Below are positions 1 to 5,773 of a stretch of 5,773 nt of DNA, piece by piece (within the stretch, counting starts at the first letter, position 1; every line of letters begins with the position of its first letter). Location: NCBI GenBank assembly GCA_024275855.1, contig JAJRYL010000034.1, positions 1 to 5,773 of the forward strand. The letters are read 5' to 3'. The notes under the pieces are model-generated. The model was given only the letters and a program-made list of their open reading frames with translations. It searched no databases and was not told the DNA's origin. Source of the stretch: Deltaproteobacteria bacterium (GTDB taxonomy: Bacteria; Desulfobacterota; GWC2-55-46; JADFVP01). A program made the translations under genes and the position numbers.

Positions 1-977
1 CGGCCCTGCTCGCGCGAGGTGGCAGCGAGGGACGGAAAACCGATTACGTCTCCTATGGCAAAGATATGGGGCAGCGTGGTCTGGAAGCATTCATTGACCT
101 TTATAAGCCCTCTTTTTACCTGCTCTATACCGATTGTGTCGAGCTTAAGCGCCTCTACGTTGGCGCTTCTGCCCATAGTGTAGAGCAGTTTCTCCGAGTA
201 TATGGATTTGCCGCTCTTTAATTTCGTCTTAACCCTGCCCTGCCCTTCGACCTCTATATTAACTACCTCTTCGTTCAGCTTAACCGTAATGTCGGTATGG
301 CGCATCCAGTACATCAGGCTCGTTATAATCTCTTCGTCGGCGAAACCTAACAGCCGGCCCCGTTTCTCAACAAGCGTAACCTTTACGCCAAGAGAGGCGA
401 AGATGCAGGCGTACTCGCAGCCGATAACTCCCGCGCCTATTACGGTAAGGGTAGGGGGAATACGGTCGAGCGACAAGATAGTGTCGCTATCGTAGATATG
501 GTCCGAATCGAAAGGAACGTCTTTAGGCCGGGCCGGGCTTGTACCCGTTGATATGATAATAAGCTCTCCCGTGTACTCGTCGCACGATCCGTCGCCTGTC
601 GTAACTATTATAGTATGTTCGTCTTTAAAAGAGGCGGTACCGAAGATTATATCCACGTTGTTGCGCGAAAGCTGTTCGAGTATGACCTCTGTCTGCTTTT
701 TTATGACCTCGGTCTTTTTGTGCATCAGTTCGTCGAGCCTGATGTCGCGCCCCAGAGGCACCTGGATGCCGAAGACCGACCGTTGCCTGAGTCCGGCGAG
801 GTAGAGGGCCGTTTCACGAAGCGTTTTCGAGGGCAGGGTGCCGGTATTTATGCCCGCCCCGCCGATAAACGGCTTGCGTTCTATAATGGCCACCTTCTTG
901 CCGAGTTTCGCCCCCTGTATAGCCGCCTTTTCTCCGCCCGGGCCGGAACCGATTACTAAGATATCGTACTTTCTCAA
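1..977 (-). CDS. sthA: Soluble pyridine nucleotide transhydrogenase SthA-like flavoprotein, C-terminus cut by window edge
   Basis: The family transfers hydride between NAD(H) and NADP(H) in the cytosol through FAD. About 325 residues are visible, against about 466 in E. coli SthA; the dimerisation domain lies outside. In order they show an N-terminal FAD Rossmann motif (GSGPGG, residues 10-15), the SthA signature GTLPSKTLRE (46-55), a second Rossmann motif (GAGVIG, 181-186) with an acidic residue, Glu204, ending its second strand, and the second FAD motif FAIGD (306-310). Where lipoamide dehydrogenases have a CxxxxC redox pair, this protein has Gly42 and Thr47. E. coli SthA keeps the first Cys and has Thr at the second place, so both are missing here. 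The start is TTG at 977-975, five bases after GGAGG (987-983); no ATG in frame fits the family N-terminus. The frame stays open to the window edge. The sequence signature makes SthA far likelier than dihydrolipoamide dehydrogenase. Direction of hydride transfer in the cell cannot be read from sequence. Confidence 0.9.
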   Translation of the reverse strand, partial: MRKYDILVIGSGPGGEKAAIQGAKLGKKVAIIERKPFIGGAGINTGTLPSKTLRETALYLAGLRQRSVFGIQVPLGRDIRLDELMHKKTEVIKKQTEVILEQLSRNNVDIIFGTASFKDEHTIIVTTGDGSCDEYTGELIIISTGTSPARPKDVPFDSDHIYDSDTILSLDRIPPTLTVIGAGVIGCEYACIFASLGVKVTLVEKRGRLLGFADEEIITSLMYWMRHTDITVKLNEEVVNIEVEGQGRVKTKLKSGKSIYSEKLLYTMGRSANVEALKLDTIGIEQVKRGLIKVNECFQTTLPHIFAIGDVIGFPSLAATSREQG

Positions 978-1045
978 AAGAACCTCCAATTAGAATAATA
1001 GTAGAAGGACGCCGTAGAGTGAAAAAAAACTGAAACCCGTTTACC

Positions 1046-1073
1046 ATTATATCCGCAAACTCTCAGTTTGCAA
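1046..1073 (-). promoter_or_regulatory. Sigma-70-type promoter of sthA
   Basis: Reading the minus strand, TTGCAA (1073-1068) is followed after 16 bases by a perfect TATAAT (1051-1046). Transcription would start near 1039, giving a leader of about 60 bases before the TTG start at 977. The 16-base spacer is slightly short and is almost filled by a palindrome, listed separately. Confidence 0.65.
1055..1071. promoter_or_regulatory. Operator-like perfect palindrome inside the sthA promoter
   Basis: GCAAACT and AGTTTGC form a perfect 7-base inverted repeat around a CTC centre. It covers most of the sthA promoter spacer and overlaps four bases of the -35 hexamer. That placement is typical of a repressor or MerR-type activator site, but no regulator gene lies in the window. 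Role as an operator is inferred from position and symmetry. Confidence 0.5.
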
Positions 1074-1188
1074 TGAATATCGGAGAATAAAAGCCGAAAA
1101 CGCAGAGCCTTGCGCGGTTTTAAATCGCTCTGTACTTCCACACACCTCTTTACCGGCTGTTTCGTCTCTTTGCTTTTCGTTATTTAAC

Positions 1189-1216
1189 TTGATTTTTAAA
1201 TAGCCGAACGTATAAT
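1189..1216 (+). promoter_or_regulatory. Sigma-70-type promoter of eno
   Basis: TTGATT (1189-1194) and a perfect TATAAT (1211-1216) are separated by 16 bases. The likely start of transcription is near 1223, leaving a leader of about 64 bases before the enolase ATG. The surrounding sequence is AT-rich, as expected of an active promoter. Confidence 0.65.
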
Positions 1217-1250
1217 GGAATCATCTTAAATCGTTAAGTATAGAGCATAA

Positions 1251-2562
<1,312 letters not shown>

Positions 2563-2564
<2 letters not shown>

Positions 2565-2619
2565 AGTTGAACCGCTTTTTTGGCCTCTGAGAAGAGGCGC
2601 TCTTCCTGTTCGACTTTTT
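2563..2619 (+). terminator. Possible nested stem-loop terminator after eno
   Basis: An inner hairpin, GCCTCT (2583-2588) with AGAGGC (2593-2598), closes on a GAGA loop of the stable GNRA type. Around it, AAAGTTGAAC (2563-2572, overlapping the stop codon) can pair with GTTCGACTTT (2608-2617) over ten positions with one G-T pair. The outer arm runs into a T5 tract (2615-2619), partly used in the stem. Terminator activity is plausible but the geometry is not the classic one. Confidence 0.45.
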
Positions 2620-2634
2620 ACTTGCGCCTATTCA

Positions 2635-2643
2635 TGCTATACT
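2635..2643 (+). promoter_or_regulatory. Extended -10 promoter of the CNNM/CBS transporter gene
   Basis: TGC directly precedes TATACT (2638-2643), an extended -10 element. No good -35 box sits 16-18 bases upstream, which extended -10 promoters can tolerate. Transcription would start near 2650, giving a leader of about 79 bases. Confidence 0.5.
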
Positions 2644-2670
2644 CTTTTTGTGGAGTGAAATGTAGTAAAC

Positions 2671-2718
2671 CCGTTCCGTTTCGGACCGGCTCCGCATATA
2701 TTAACATTAGCACGGAGG
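2671..2718 (+). promoter_or_regulatory. Structured leader with possible masking of the ribosome site
   Basis: CCGTTCCG (2671-2678) and CGGACCGG (2682-2689) form a hairpin with a 3-base loop and one mismatch. Directly after it, CTCCG (2690-2694) is complementary to CGGAG (2713-2717), which is part of the Shine-Dalgarno sequence of the following gene. The leader could therefore partly hide its ribosome site. It is too short to be a known Mg-sensing M-box. Regulation is inferred only from pairing. Confidence 0.3.
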
Positions 2719-2728
2719 TTCCATAATT

Positions 2729-4126
2729 TTGGAAAGCCTTTTATTCGAGGCTCTTGTAGTACTGTTTCTTATAATCCTCAATGGCTTCTTTTCGAGCGCC
2801 GAGATAGCGATAATCTCGGCCAAACGGAGCGAGATAGACAGACTCGCAAACGAAGGCGTCGGCTCCGCAAGGCTTGTCGCTGAAATGAAAGAGAAGCCGG
2901 AACACTTTCTGGCCACAGTACAGGTAGGTGTAACCGTTGTATCGACGCTCGCCTCCGTTATAGGCGGTGTGGCCGCCGCGCAGCACATAAAACCGGTATT
3001 CGCCTCAATTCCTTTCGCCCCTATACAATCACTCGCCGAGTTTCTCTCTATTGGCGTTGTCGTGGCGGTAATCGCCTACGTCTCGCTGGTAATAGGAGAA
3101 CTCGTTCCAAAGAGCATTGCTCTCAGGTACTCGGAAAAGCTCGCCTGCCTCTCGGCCCGTCCGCTTAACCTTCTCTCGCGTATCTCCTTTTTAGCTATCA
3201 GGTTGCTCACCTCCTCTACAAGGACGGTACTGAAGCTCTTTGGCATTAAAGACTCCGACAAACGTTCTTTCGTCTCCGAAGAGGAGCTTAAGTACTATAT
3301 AAAAGAGGGCGAGGAGACAGGTGTATTTGAAGAGACCGAGGCGGAACTGCTCCACGGTATCTTCGAGTTCTCCGATACCACCGTTAAAGAGGTGATGGTT
3401 GCTAAACCGGACGTATCGGCGATAGATATTAGTATTCCGGTTAAAGAGGCGCTTCACCATATCACACAGACCGGTTTCTCCCGTTACCCGGTTTACAAAG
3501 AGACCCCGGAGACGATAGTCGGCGTGCTCTTTAATAAAGATATCTTCCGCGCGTTTGAGTCGGGAGAACCTGTCGAGCTTAACGACCTCATCAGAAAACC
3601 GTACTTCATACCCAACTCTATAATGATCAGCAGGCTGCTTAGAGAGTTGCAAAAGCGTAAGGTTCACATGGCGATAGTCGTAGACGAACACGGCGAGATA
3701 GACGGCGTTGTGACCATTGAAGATATTTTAGAAGAGATTGTCGGCGAGATAGAGGACGAGTACGATGTTGAAAGGGGCGACATTGTAGAAAAGCTCGACG
3801 ACGGCACAATGGTAATAGACGCCTCTGCCTCGCTCAGGGATTTGGAGGACTTCGGTATTGTAATCGACGACGAAGAGGCGGAAGAGTACCATACGCTCGC
3901 CGGTTTTATGCTCGCTAAACTGCAACGGATTCCGCGCGGCGGCGAGTTTGTAGAGTATATCGACAGGCGCTACACTGTTGTGGATATAGAAGGCAACAGG
4001 ATAGTTAAGGTTAAGGTAGAGCCGATTATCGGGCGGGTACGCGCTCACGAACATGAAAACGGTAACGGTAAAGCTAAAGACGAGGAAATAAAAGAGCCTA
4101 CGACCACGCATGTCGGACGGGCCTGA
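2729..4126 (+). CDS. CNNM/CBS/CorC-HlyC family membrane protein, probable divalent cation (Mg/Co) exporter
   Basis: Proteins of this class (hemolysin C/CorC-like, CNNM/CorB, MpfA) sit in the inner membrane and are linked to Mg or Co export and resistance. The 465 residues show a CNNM (DUF21) transmembrane domain with segments near 5-29, 62-84 and 105-127, containing the hallmarks NGFFSSAEIAIIS (18-30) and GELVPKS (123-129). An amphipathic stretch near 153-172 follows, then a CBS pair (about 218-276 and 288-346, ending in the typical VVTIEDILEEIVGEIEDEYD) and a C-terminal CorC/HlyC domain (about 352-430). The last 30 residues are a polar tail. The usual first-CBS motif MxPR reads MVAKP here. 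The start is TTG, ten bases after GGAGG (2714-2718). An ATT at 2726 has better spacing but is a very rare start. The transported ion cannot be told from sequence, and names such as hemolysin are historical. Confidence 0.92.
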   Translation: MESLLFEALVVLFLIILNGFFSSAEIAIISAKRSEIDRLANEGVGSARLVAEMKEKPEHFLATVQVGVTVVSTLASVIGGVAAAQHIKPVFASIPFAPIQSLAEFLSIGVVVAVIAYVSLVIGELVPKSIALRYSEKLACLSARPLNLLSRISFLAIRLLTSSTRTVLKLFGIKDSDKRSFVSEEELKYYIKEGEETGVFEETEAELLHGIFEFSDTTVKEVMVAKPDVSAIDISIPVKEALHHITQTGFSRYPVYKETPETIVGVLFNKDIFRAFESGEPVELNDLIRKPYFIPNSIMISRLLRELQKRKVHMAIVVDEHGEIDGVVTIEDILEEIVGEIEDEYDVERGDIVEKLDDGTMVIDASASLRDLEDFGIVIDDEEAEEYHTLAGFMLAKLQRIPRGGEFVEYIDRRYTVVDIEGNRIVKVKVEPIIGRVRAHEHENGNGKAKDEEIKEPTTTHVGRA

Positions 4127-4127
4127 T

Positions 4128-4140
4128 GTGCGTTCCGCAC
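4128..4140 (+). terminator. Small hairpin just after the transporter gene
   Basis: GTGCG (4128-4132) and CGCAC (4136-4140) form a 5-base stem two bases after the stop codon. There is no T tract behind it, so it would be at best a weak or factor-assisted terminator. Confidence 0.2.
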
Positions 4141-4245
4141 GACGGCGTATAATTAGGTACATAAAGCCGGATTGGTGCTTTTTCCGCAGATGTTAACCGA
4201 AGACTCGGTGCCCTCGCAGATTTTGCCCTGCGCAGCAGTTCGTAG

Positions 4246-4356
4246 GGTGGCACAACCCACCATCCCCTGTCATTGCGAGCGAAGCGCGGCAATCTATTTC
4301 TTTTGCTTTTTATAAAATAGTAAGATTGCTTCGTCGCTGCCGCTCCTCGCAAAGAC
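4246..4356. repeat. Degraded dispersed palindromic repeat of the CATTGCGAG...GCAATCT type
   Basis: The left arm (4269-4295) begins GTCATTGCGAG and ends GCAATCT. The right arm (4323-4356) begins AGATTGC and ends CTCGCAAAGAC, its inverted counterpart with one mismatch in the outer 11 bases and indels inside. A 27-base AT-rich centre separates them. This sequence type is a common non-coding interspersed repeat in many bacterial genomes, familiar from spurious translations such as GAAATKQS; here the minus strand reads RGAAATKQS. Just to its left, GGTGG (4246-4250) and CCACC (4257-4261) form another small palindrome of a kind often seen in REP-like repeats. No transposase or clear target duplication is present. 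The arms have diverged, suggesting an old copy. Confidence 0.75.
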
Positions 4357-4641
4357 TTCTGCCTGAAGCTAAAACCGCACAAGGAACACAGGTTGTAGGT
4401 TGGGGGCATCAAGAACGCATGGTCAAGAAAATTTTTAATAGAATAAAGGATGTATCGAAAAACAATAGTCCCGCAGGACGACGGCAAAGTCCGTTCCATA
4501 AGACTACATTTACTACTCGTAGGCGGTACACTTGGCACAAACGGCACTGCGGCAGGTTATTTATATATACCGTGCAGAAAGCACCTGAATCACGTTCAGG
4601 GTGAGAGCGTCGAAGTACCTTTATTAATAATTGCCTCTTAA

Positions 4642-4669
4642 TTGACATTGACCGAAGCTCTGCTATTGT
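4642..4669 (+). promoter_or_regulatory. Promoter of the secreted cupredoxin-like gene
   Basis: A perfect -35 hexamer TTGACA (4642-4647) is followed after 16 bases by TATTGT (4664-4669), which is preceded by TGC, an extended -10. A second hexamer, TTGACC (4648-4653), abuts the first and could pair with TAAATA (4671-4676) at a 17-base spacer. The leader would be about 40-45 bases. Confidence 0.6.
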
Positions 4670-4718
4670 TTAAATATACTCTTAAAATTAAATGGATTGA
4701 GCGGCAAAGGAGGGTGAA

Positions 4719-5174
4719 ATGGTAAGATATATAAAATCTGTCATACTGTTTGCGCTGATTATTCCCGTAATGTCTTTTGCGTTGCCTCTGCATGCGCTGG
4801 CGGTTACGGTAATAGAGTTAACGCAGACTCCGTGTACGATCATAGAGGCAGAAGTCAGCCCGCGGACGTTTACCTCAAACTCCGCTGAGGACTGCAAGCG
4901 CATCAACCGCGAGACAGAGGGGCAGCGCGAGTTTAAAGTCTTAAGGTTAAAGGCCGGAAAGACCGTATTTAGAGTTTCCAATAAAGACGTGCCTTACGAC
5001 CTCGGTTTCTGGGTTCGCGGCAAGGGGCTCGGCAGGCTTACGTTGCCGTCAGTTGCCGGCGGAGGGCTTGGCGCAGGCACGACAAAAGATTACGAGGTCG
5101 ATTTGGTGCCGGGAGAGTACTTCTATAGCTGCCCGCTCAACCCTACGCCCAATTACCCGCTTGTGGTTGAGTGA
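4719..5174 (+). CDS. Secreted cupredoxin-like protein with most copper ligands replaced
   Basis: The 151 residues begin with a clear signal peptide: a positive start, a hydrophobic core (about 7-23) and an ALA cleavage motif (26-28), giving a mature protein of about 123 residues outside the cytoplasm. From about residue 73 on it resembles a cupredoxin beta-sandwich: VLRLKAGKTVFRVSNKDVPYD, then DYEVDLVPGEYFYSC and a final hydrophobic strand. In blue copper proteins the ligands are a His after the first asparagine-rich turn, then Cys-x2/4-His-x4/5-Met near the end. Here Tyr93 stands at the first His, Cys138 is kept, and CPLNPTPNY offers Asn141 and Tyr146 where His and Met would be. Type-1 copper binding is therefore doubtful. 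Cys39 and Cys59 could form a disulfide. The ATG follows a near-perfect AAAGGAGG (4706-4713) by five bases. It seems to be a single-gene unit. Fold assignment is by pattern; function is unknown. Confidence 0.8.
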   Translation: MVRYIKSVILFALIIPVMSFALPLHALAVTVIELTQTPCTIIEAEVSPRTFTSNSAEDCKRINRETEGQREFKVLRLKAGKTVFRVSNKDVPYDLGFWVRGKGLGRLTLPSVAGGGLGAGTTKDYEVDLVPGEYFYSCPLNPTPNYPLVVE

Positions 5175-5191
5175 GGTTGCGGGGGGCATAT

Positions 5192-5246
5192 AAAAAAAAG
5201 ACCGCCGATAAACACTGCCTGTAAGGCGGAGCACAGCGGCGGCGGT
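5192..5246 (-). terminator. Strong intrinsic terminator reading on the minus strand
   Basis: On the minus strand ACCGCCG (5246-5240) pairs with CGGCGGT (5207-5201), followed after one C by eight T (5199-5192). An inner hairpin, CTGCCT (5215-5220) against AGGCGG (5224-5229), can form on the plus-strand RNA, with one G-T pair. On the plus strand the same stem has no T tract, so it is a poor terminator for the cupredoxin-like gene that ends at 5174. No minus-strand gene is visible to its right. Confidence 0.65.
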
Positions 5247-5266
5247 ATGTGTGCCGCACTCATCTG

Positions 5267-5295
5267 TTGACGCACTTTCTTAAAAATTGTATATT
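5267..5295 (+). promoter_or_regulatory. Sigma-70-type promoter of the last gene
   Basis: TTGACG (5267-5272) and TATATT (5290-5295) are separated by an ideal 17 bases. Transcription would start near 5302, leaving a leader of about 75 bases that includes the small overlapping ORF at 5345. Confidence 0.65.
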
Positions 5296-5344
5296 TGTAC
5301 CTGCGGCCTTTATTATACACACAGGAAAGAGAACGCGGGTACTT

Positions 5345-5380
5345 ATGAGTTTTTTACGACAGCCGGACGCGCTTATATGA
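5345..5380 (+). CDS. Possible 11-codon leader ORF overlapping the next start codon
   Basis: An ATG at 5345 opens a frame reading MSFLRQPDALI, whose TGA stop (5378-5380) overlaps the ATG (5377-5379) of the following gene as ATGA, the classic arrangement for translational coupling. The following gene has no good ribosome site of its own, while weak purine-rich stretches (AGGAAAGAG 5323-5331, CGGG 5336-5339) precede this ORF. It is very short, so chance is a real alternative. Confidence 0.3.
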   Translation: MSFLRQPDALI

Positions 5381-5773
5381 AAAGAGAGAGAGCAGCCGGA
5401 GGGCTTTTAAGGCGTTGGTCTTACGTTCACTTTGTTATAGTCGCCGTGCTGGCCGCCATAATCTATTCCGGTATTATTTCGGCTCCATTCTTTTTCGACG
5501 ATAAATTCAGTATCGTAGATAATCTCAGGCTCCACGACCTGGCCAATTTCTGGCCTCCTTACGGCAACAGGTACGTCTCGTACCTCTCTTTCGGGCTCAA
5601 CTACTACGTCGGCGGCCTCGATGTAAGGGGTTACCACCTCGTCAATATACTTATACATATCCTCAACAGCCTGCTCGTCTATAAACTTGTATCCGCTACA
5701 TTCAAGACGCCGCTTGCAATAGAGGCCGGTAAAGGGTTAAAGGGGCGTACGCTGCTTGCGCAAGGCGTTGCTA
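5377..5773 (+). CDS. N-terminal part of a multi-spanning GT-C/TMTC-like membrane protein, cut by window edge
   Basis: 132 codons are visible. After a basic start (MKRERAAGGLLRRW) comes a first transmembrane helix (about 17-37), then an acidic pair, FFFDDKFSIVDN (38-49), the position where GT-C glycosyltransferases carry their catalytic Asp on the first outer loop. Next is NRYVSYLSFGLNYYVGGLD (64-82) and a second hydrophobic stretch, GYHLVNILIHILNSLLVYKLV (85-105). The order DD, R/P-x-S-LSF-x-LNY, LD-x-x-GYHLVN-LLH-LN is characteristic of bacterial TMTC-like proteins and PMT-type glycosyltransferases, which use polyprenyl-phosphate sugars at the membrane and often end in TPR repeats. The C-terminus is not in the window, so TPRs cannot be checked. 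The ATG at 5377 is the only reasonable in-frame start; it lacks a clear Shine-Dalgarno sequence and may be coupled to the small ORF ahead of it. Donor and acceptor are unknown. Confidence 0.75.
   Translation, partial: MKRERAAGGLLRRWSYVHFVIVAVLAAIIYSGIISAPFFFDDKFSIVDNLRLHDLANFWPPYGNRYVSYLSFGLNYYVGGLDVRGYHLVNILIHILNSLLVYKLVSATFKTPLAIEAGKGLKGRTLLAQGVA

Larger units (their letters stand above)
4127..4718. other. Gene-poor intergenic region of about 590 bases
   Basis: No open frame here has a ribosome site, family motif or plausible composition. The left part has small hairpins (ACCGA 4196-4200 with TCGGT 4205-4209; CGCAG 4215-4219 with CTGCG 4228-4232). The middle holds the palindromic repeat listed separately. 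The right part has an imperfect hairpin (4582-4603, CACCTGAA against TTCAGGGTG, one bulge) and the promoter of the next gene. The stretch between about 4357 and 4640 is unexplained. Confidence 0.6.

Noticed and set aside
814..1047. Minus-strand frame with an ATG overlapping the sthA start
   Set aside because: It runs in a different frame from the clear SthA sequence and its ATG lies at the proposed promoter -10; the TTG at 977 gives the correct N-terminus.
4148..4153. TATAAT after the transporter gene as a promoter
   Set aside because: There is no -35 box at a suitable distance and no gene follows.
4098..4547. A 149-codon minus-strand frame crossing the end of the transporter gene and the repeat
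   Set aside because: It contains the RGAAATKQS translation typical of the palindromic repeat and otherwise has no motif or ribosome site, so it is spurious.
4450..4641. A 63-codon plus-strand frame in the intergenic region
   Set aside because: The only purine-rich stretch abuts the ATG with no spacing and the protein resembles no known family.
5407..5658. An 83-codon acidic minus-strand frame that could have explained the minus-strand terminator
   Set aside because: It is the antisense of the GT-C-like coding region, with low-complexity Val/Glu-rich composition, and no ribosome site was recognised.

Overview
The window looks like ordinary bacterial chromosome of about 50% G+C. Genes are spaced, most with their own sigma-70-type promoter and a strong GGAGG ribosome site, and two of the five start with TTG. 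Isoleucine codons are often ATA. A signal-peptide protein and a degraded copy of a widespread palindromic repeat (CATTGCGAG...GCAATCT) suggest an uncultured Gram-negative lineage, perhaps of the Deltaproteobacteria/Nitrospirota kind. This placement is an inference; no rRNA or lineage marker is present.

Layout. Positions 1-977 (minus strand) hold most of an SthA-type soluble pyridine nucleotide transhydrogenase, cut by the left edge. A divergent intergenic region of about 310 bases carries a promoter for each direction; the sthA promoter has a perfect 7-3-7 palindrome in its spacer. On the plus strand come a complete enolase (1287-2564), a nested stem-loop that may be its terminator, and a CNNM/CBS/CorC-HlyC membrane transporter gene (2729-4126) with a structured leader. 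A gene-poor stretch (4127-4718) contains the palindromic repeat. It is followed by a secreted 151-residue cupredoxin-like protein that has lost most copper ligands (4719-5174). Next is a classic intrinsic terminator that points the wrong way (minus strand). Last is the N-terminal part of a multi-spanning GT-C/TMTC-like membrane protein (5377 to the right edge), preceded by a tiny ORF that overlaps its start codon.

The genes do not form one pathway. SthA balances NAD(H)/NADP(H) pools, enolase is glycolytic, the CNNM protein probably exports or regulates divalent cations, the cupredoxin-like protein acts outside the cytoplasm, and the last gene probably handles lipid-linked sugars at the membrane. 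I see no phage, CRISPR, toxin-antitoxin or transposase gene. The features most worth a second look are the ligand-poor cupredoxin, the orphan minus-strand terminator with a possible small RNA, the operator-like palindrome at sthA, and the loss of both redox cysteines in SthA.
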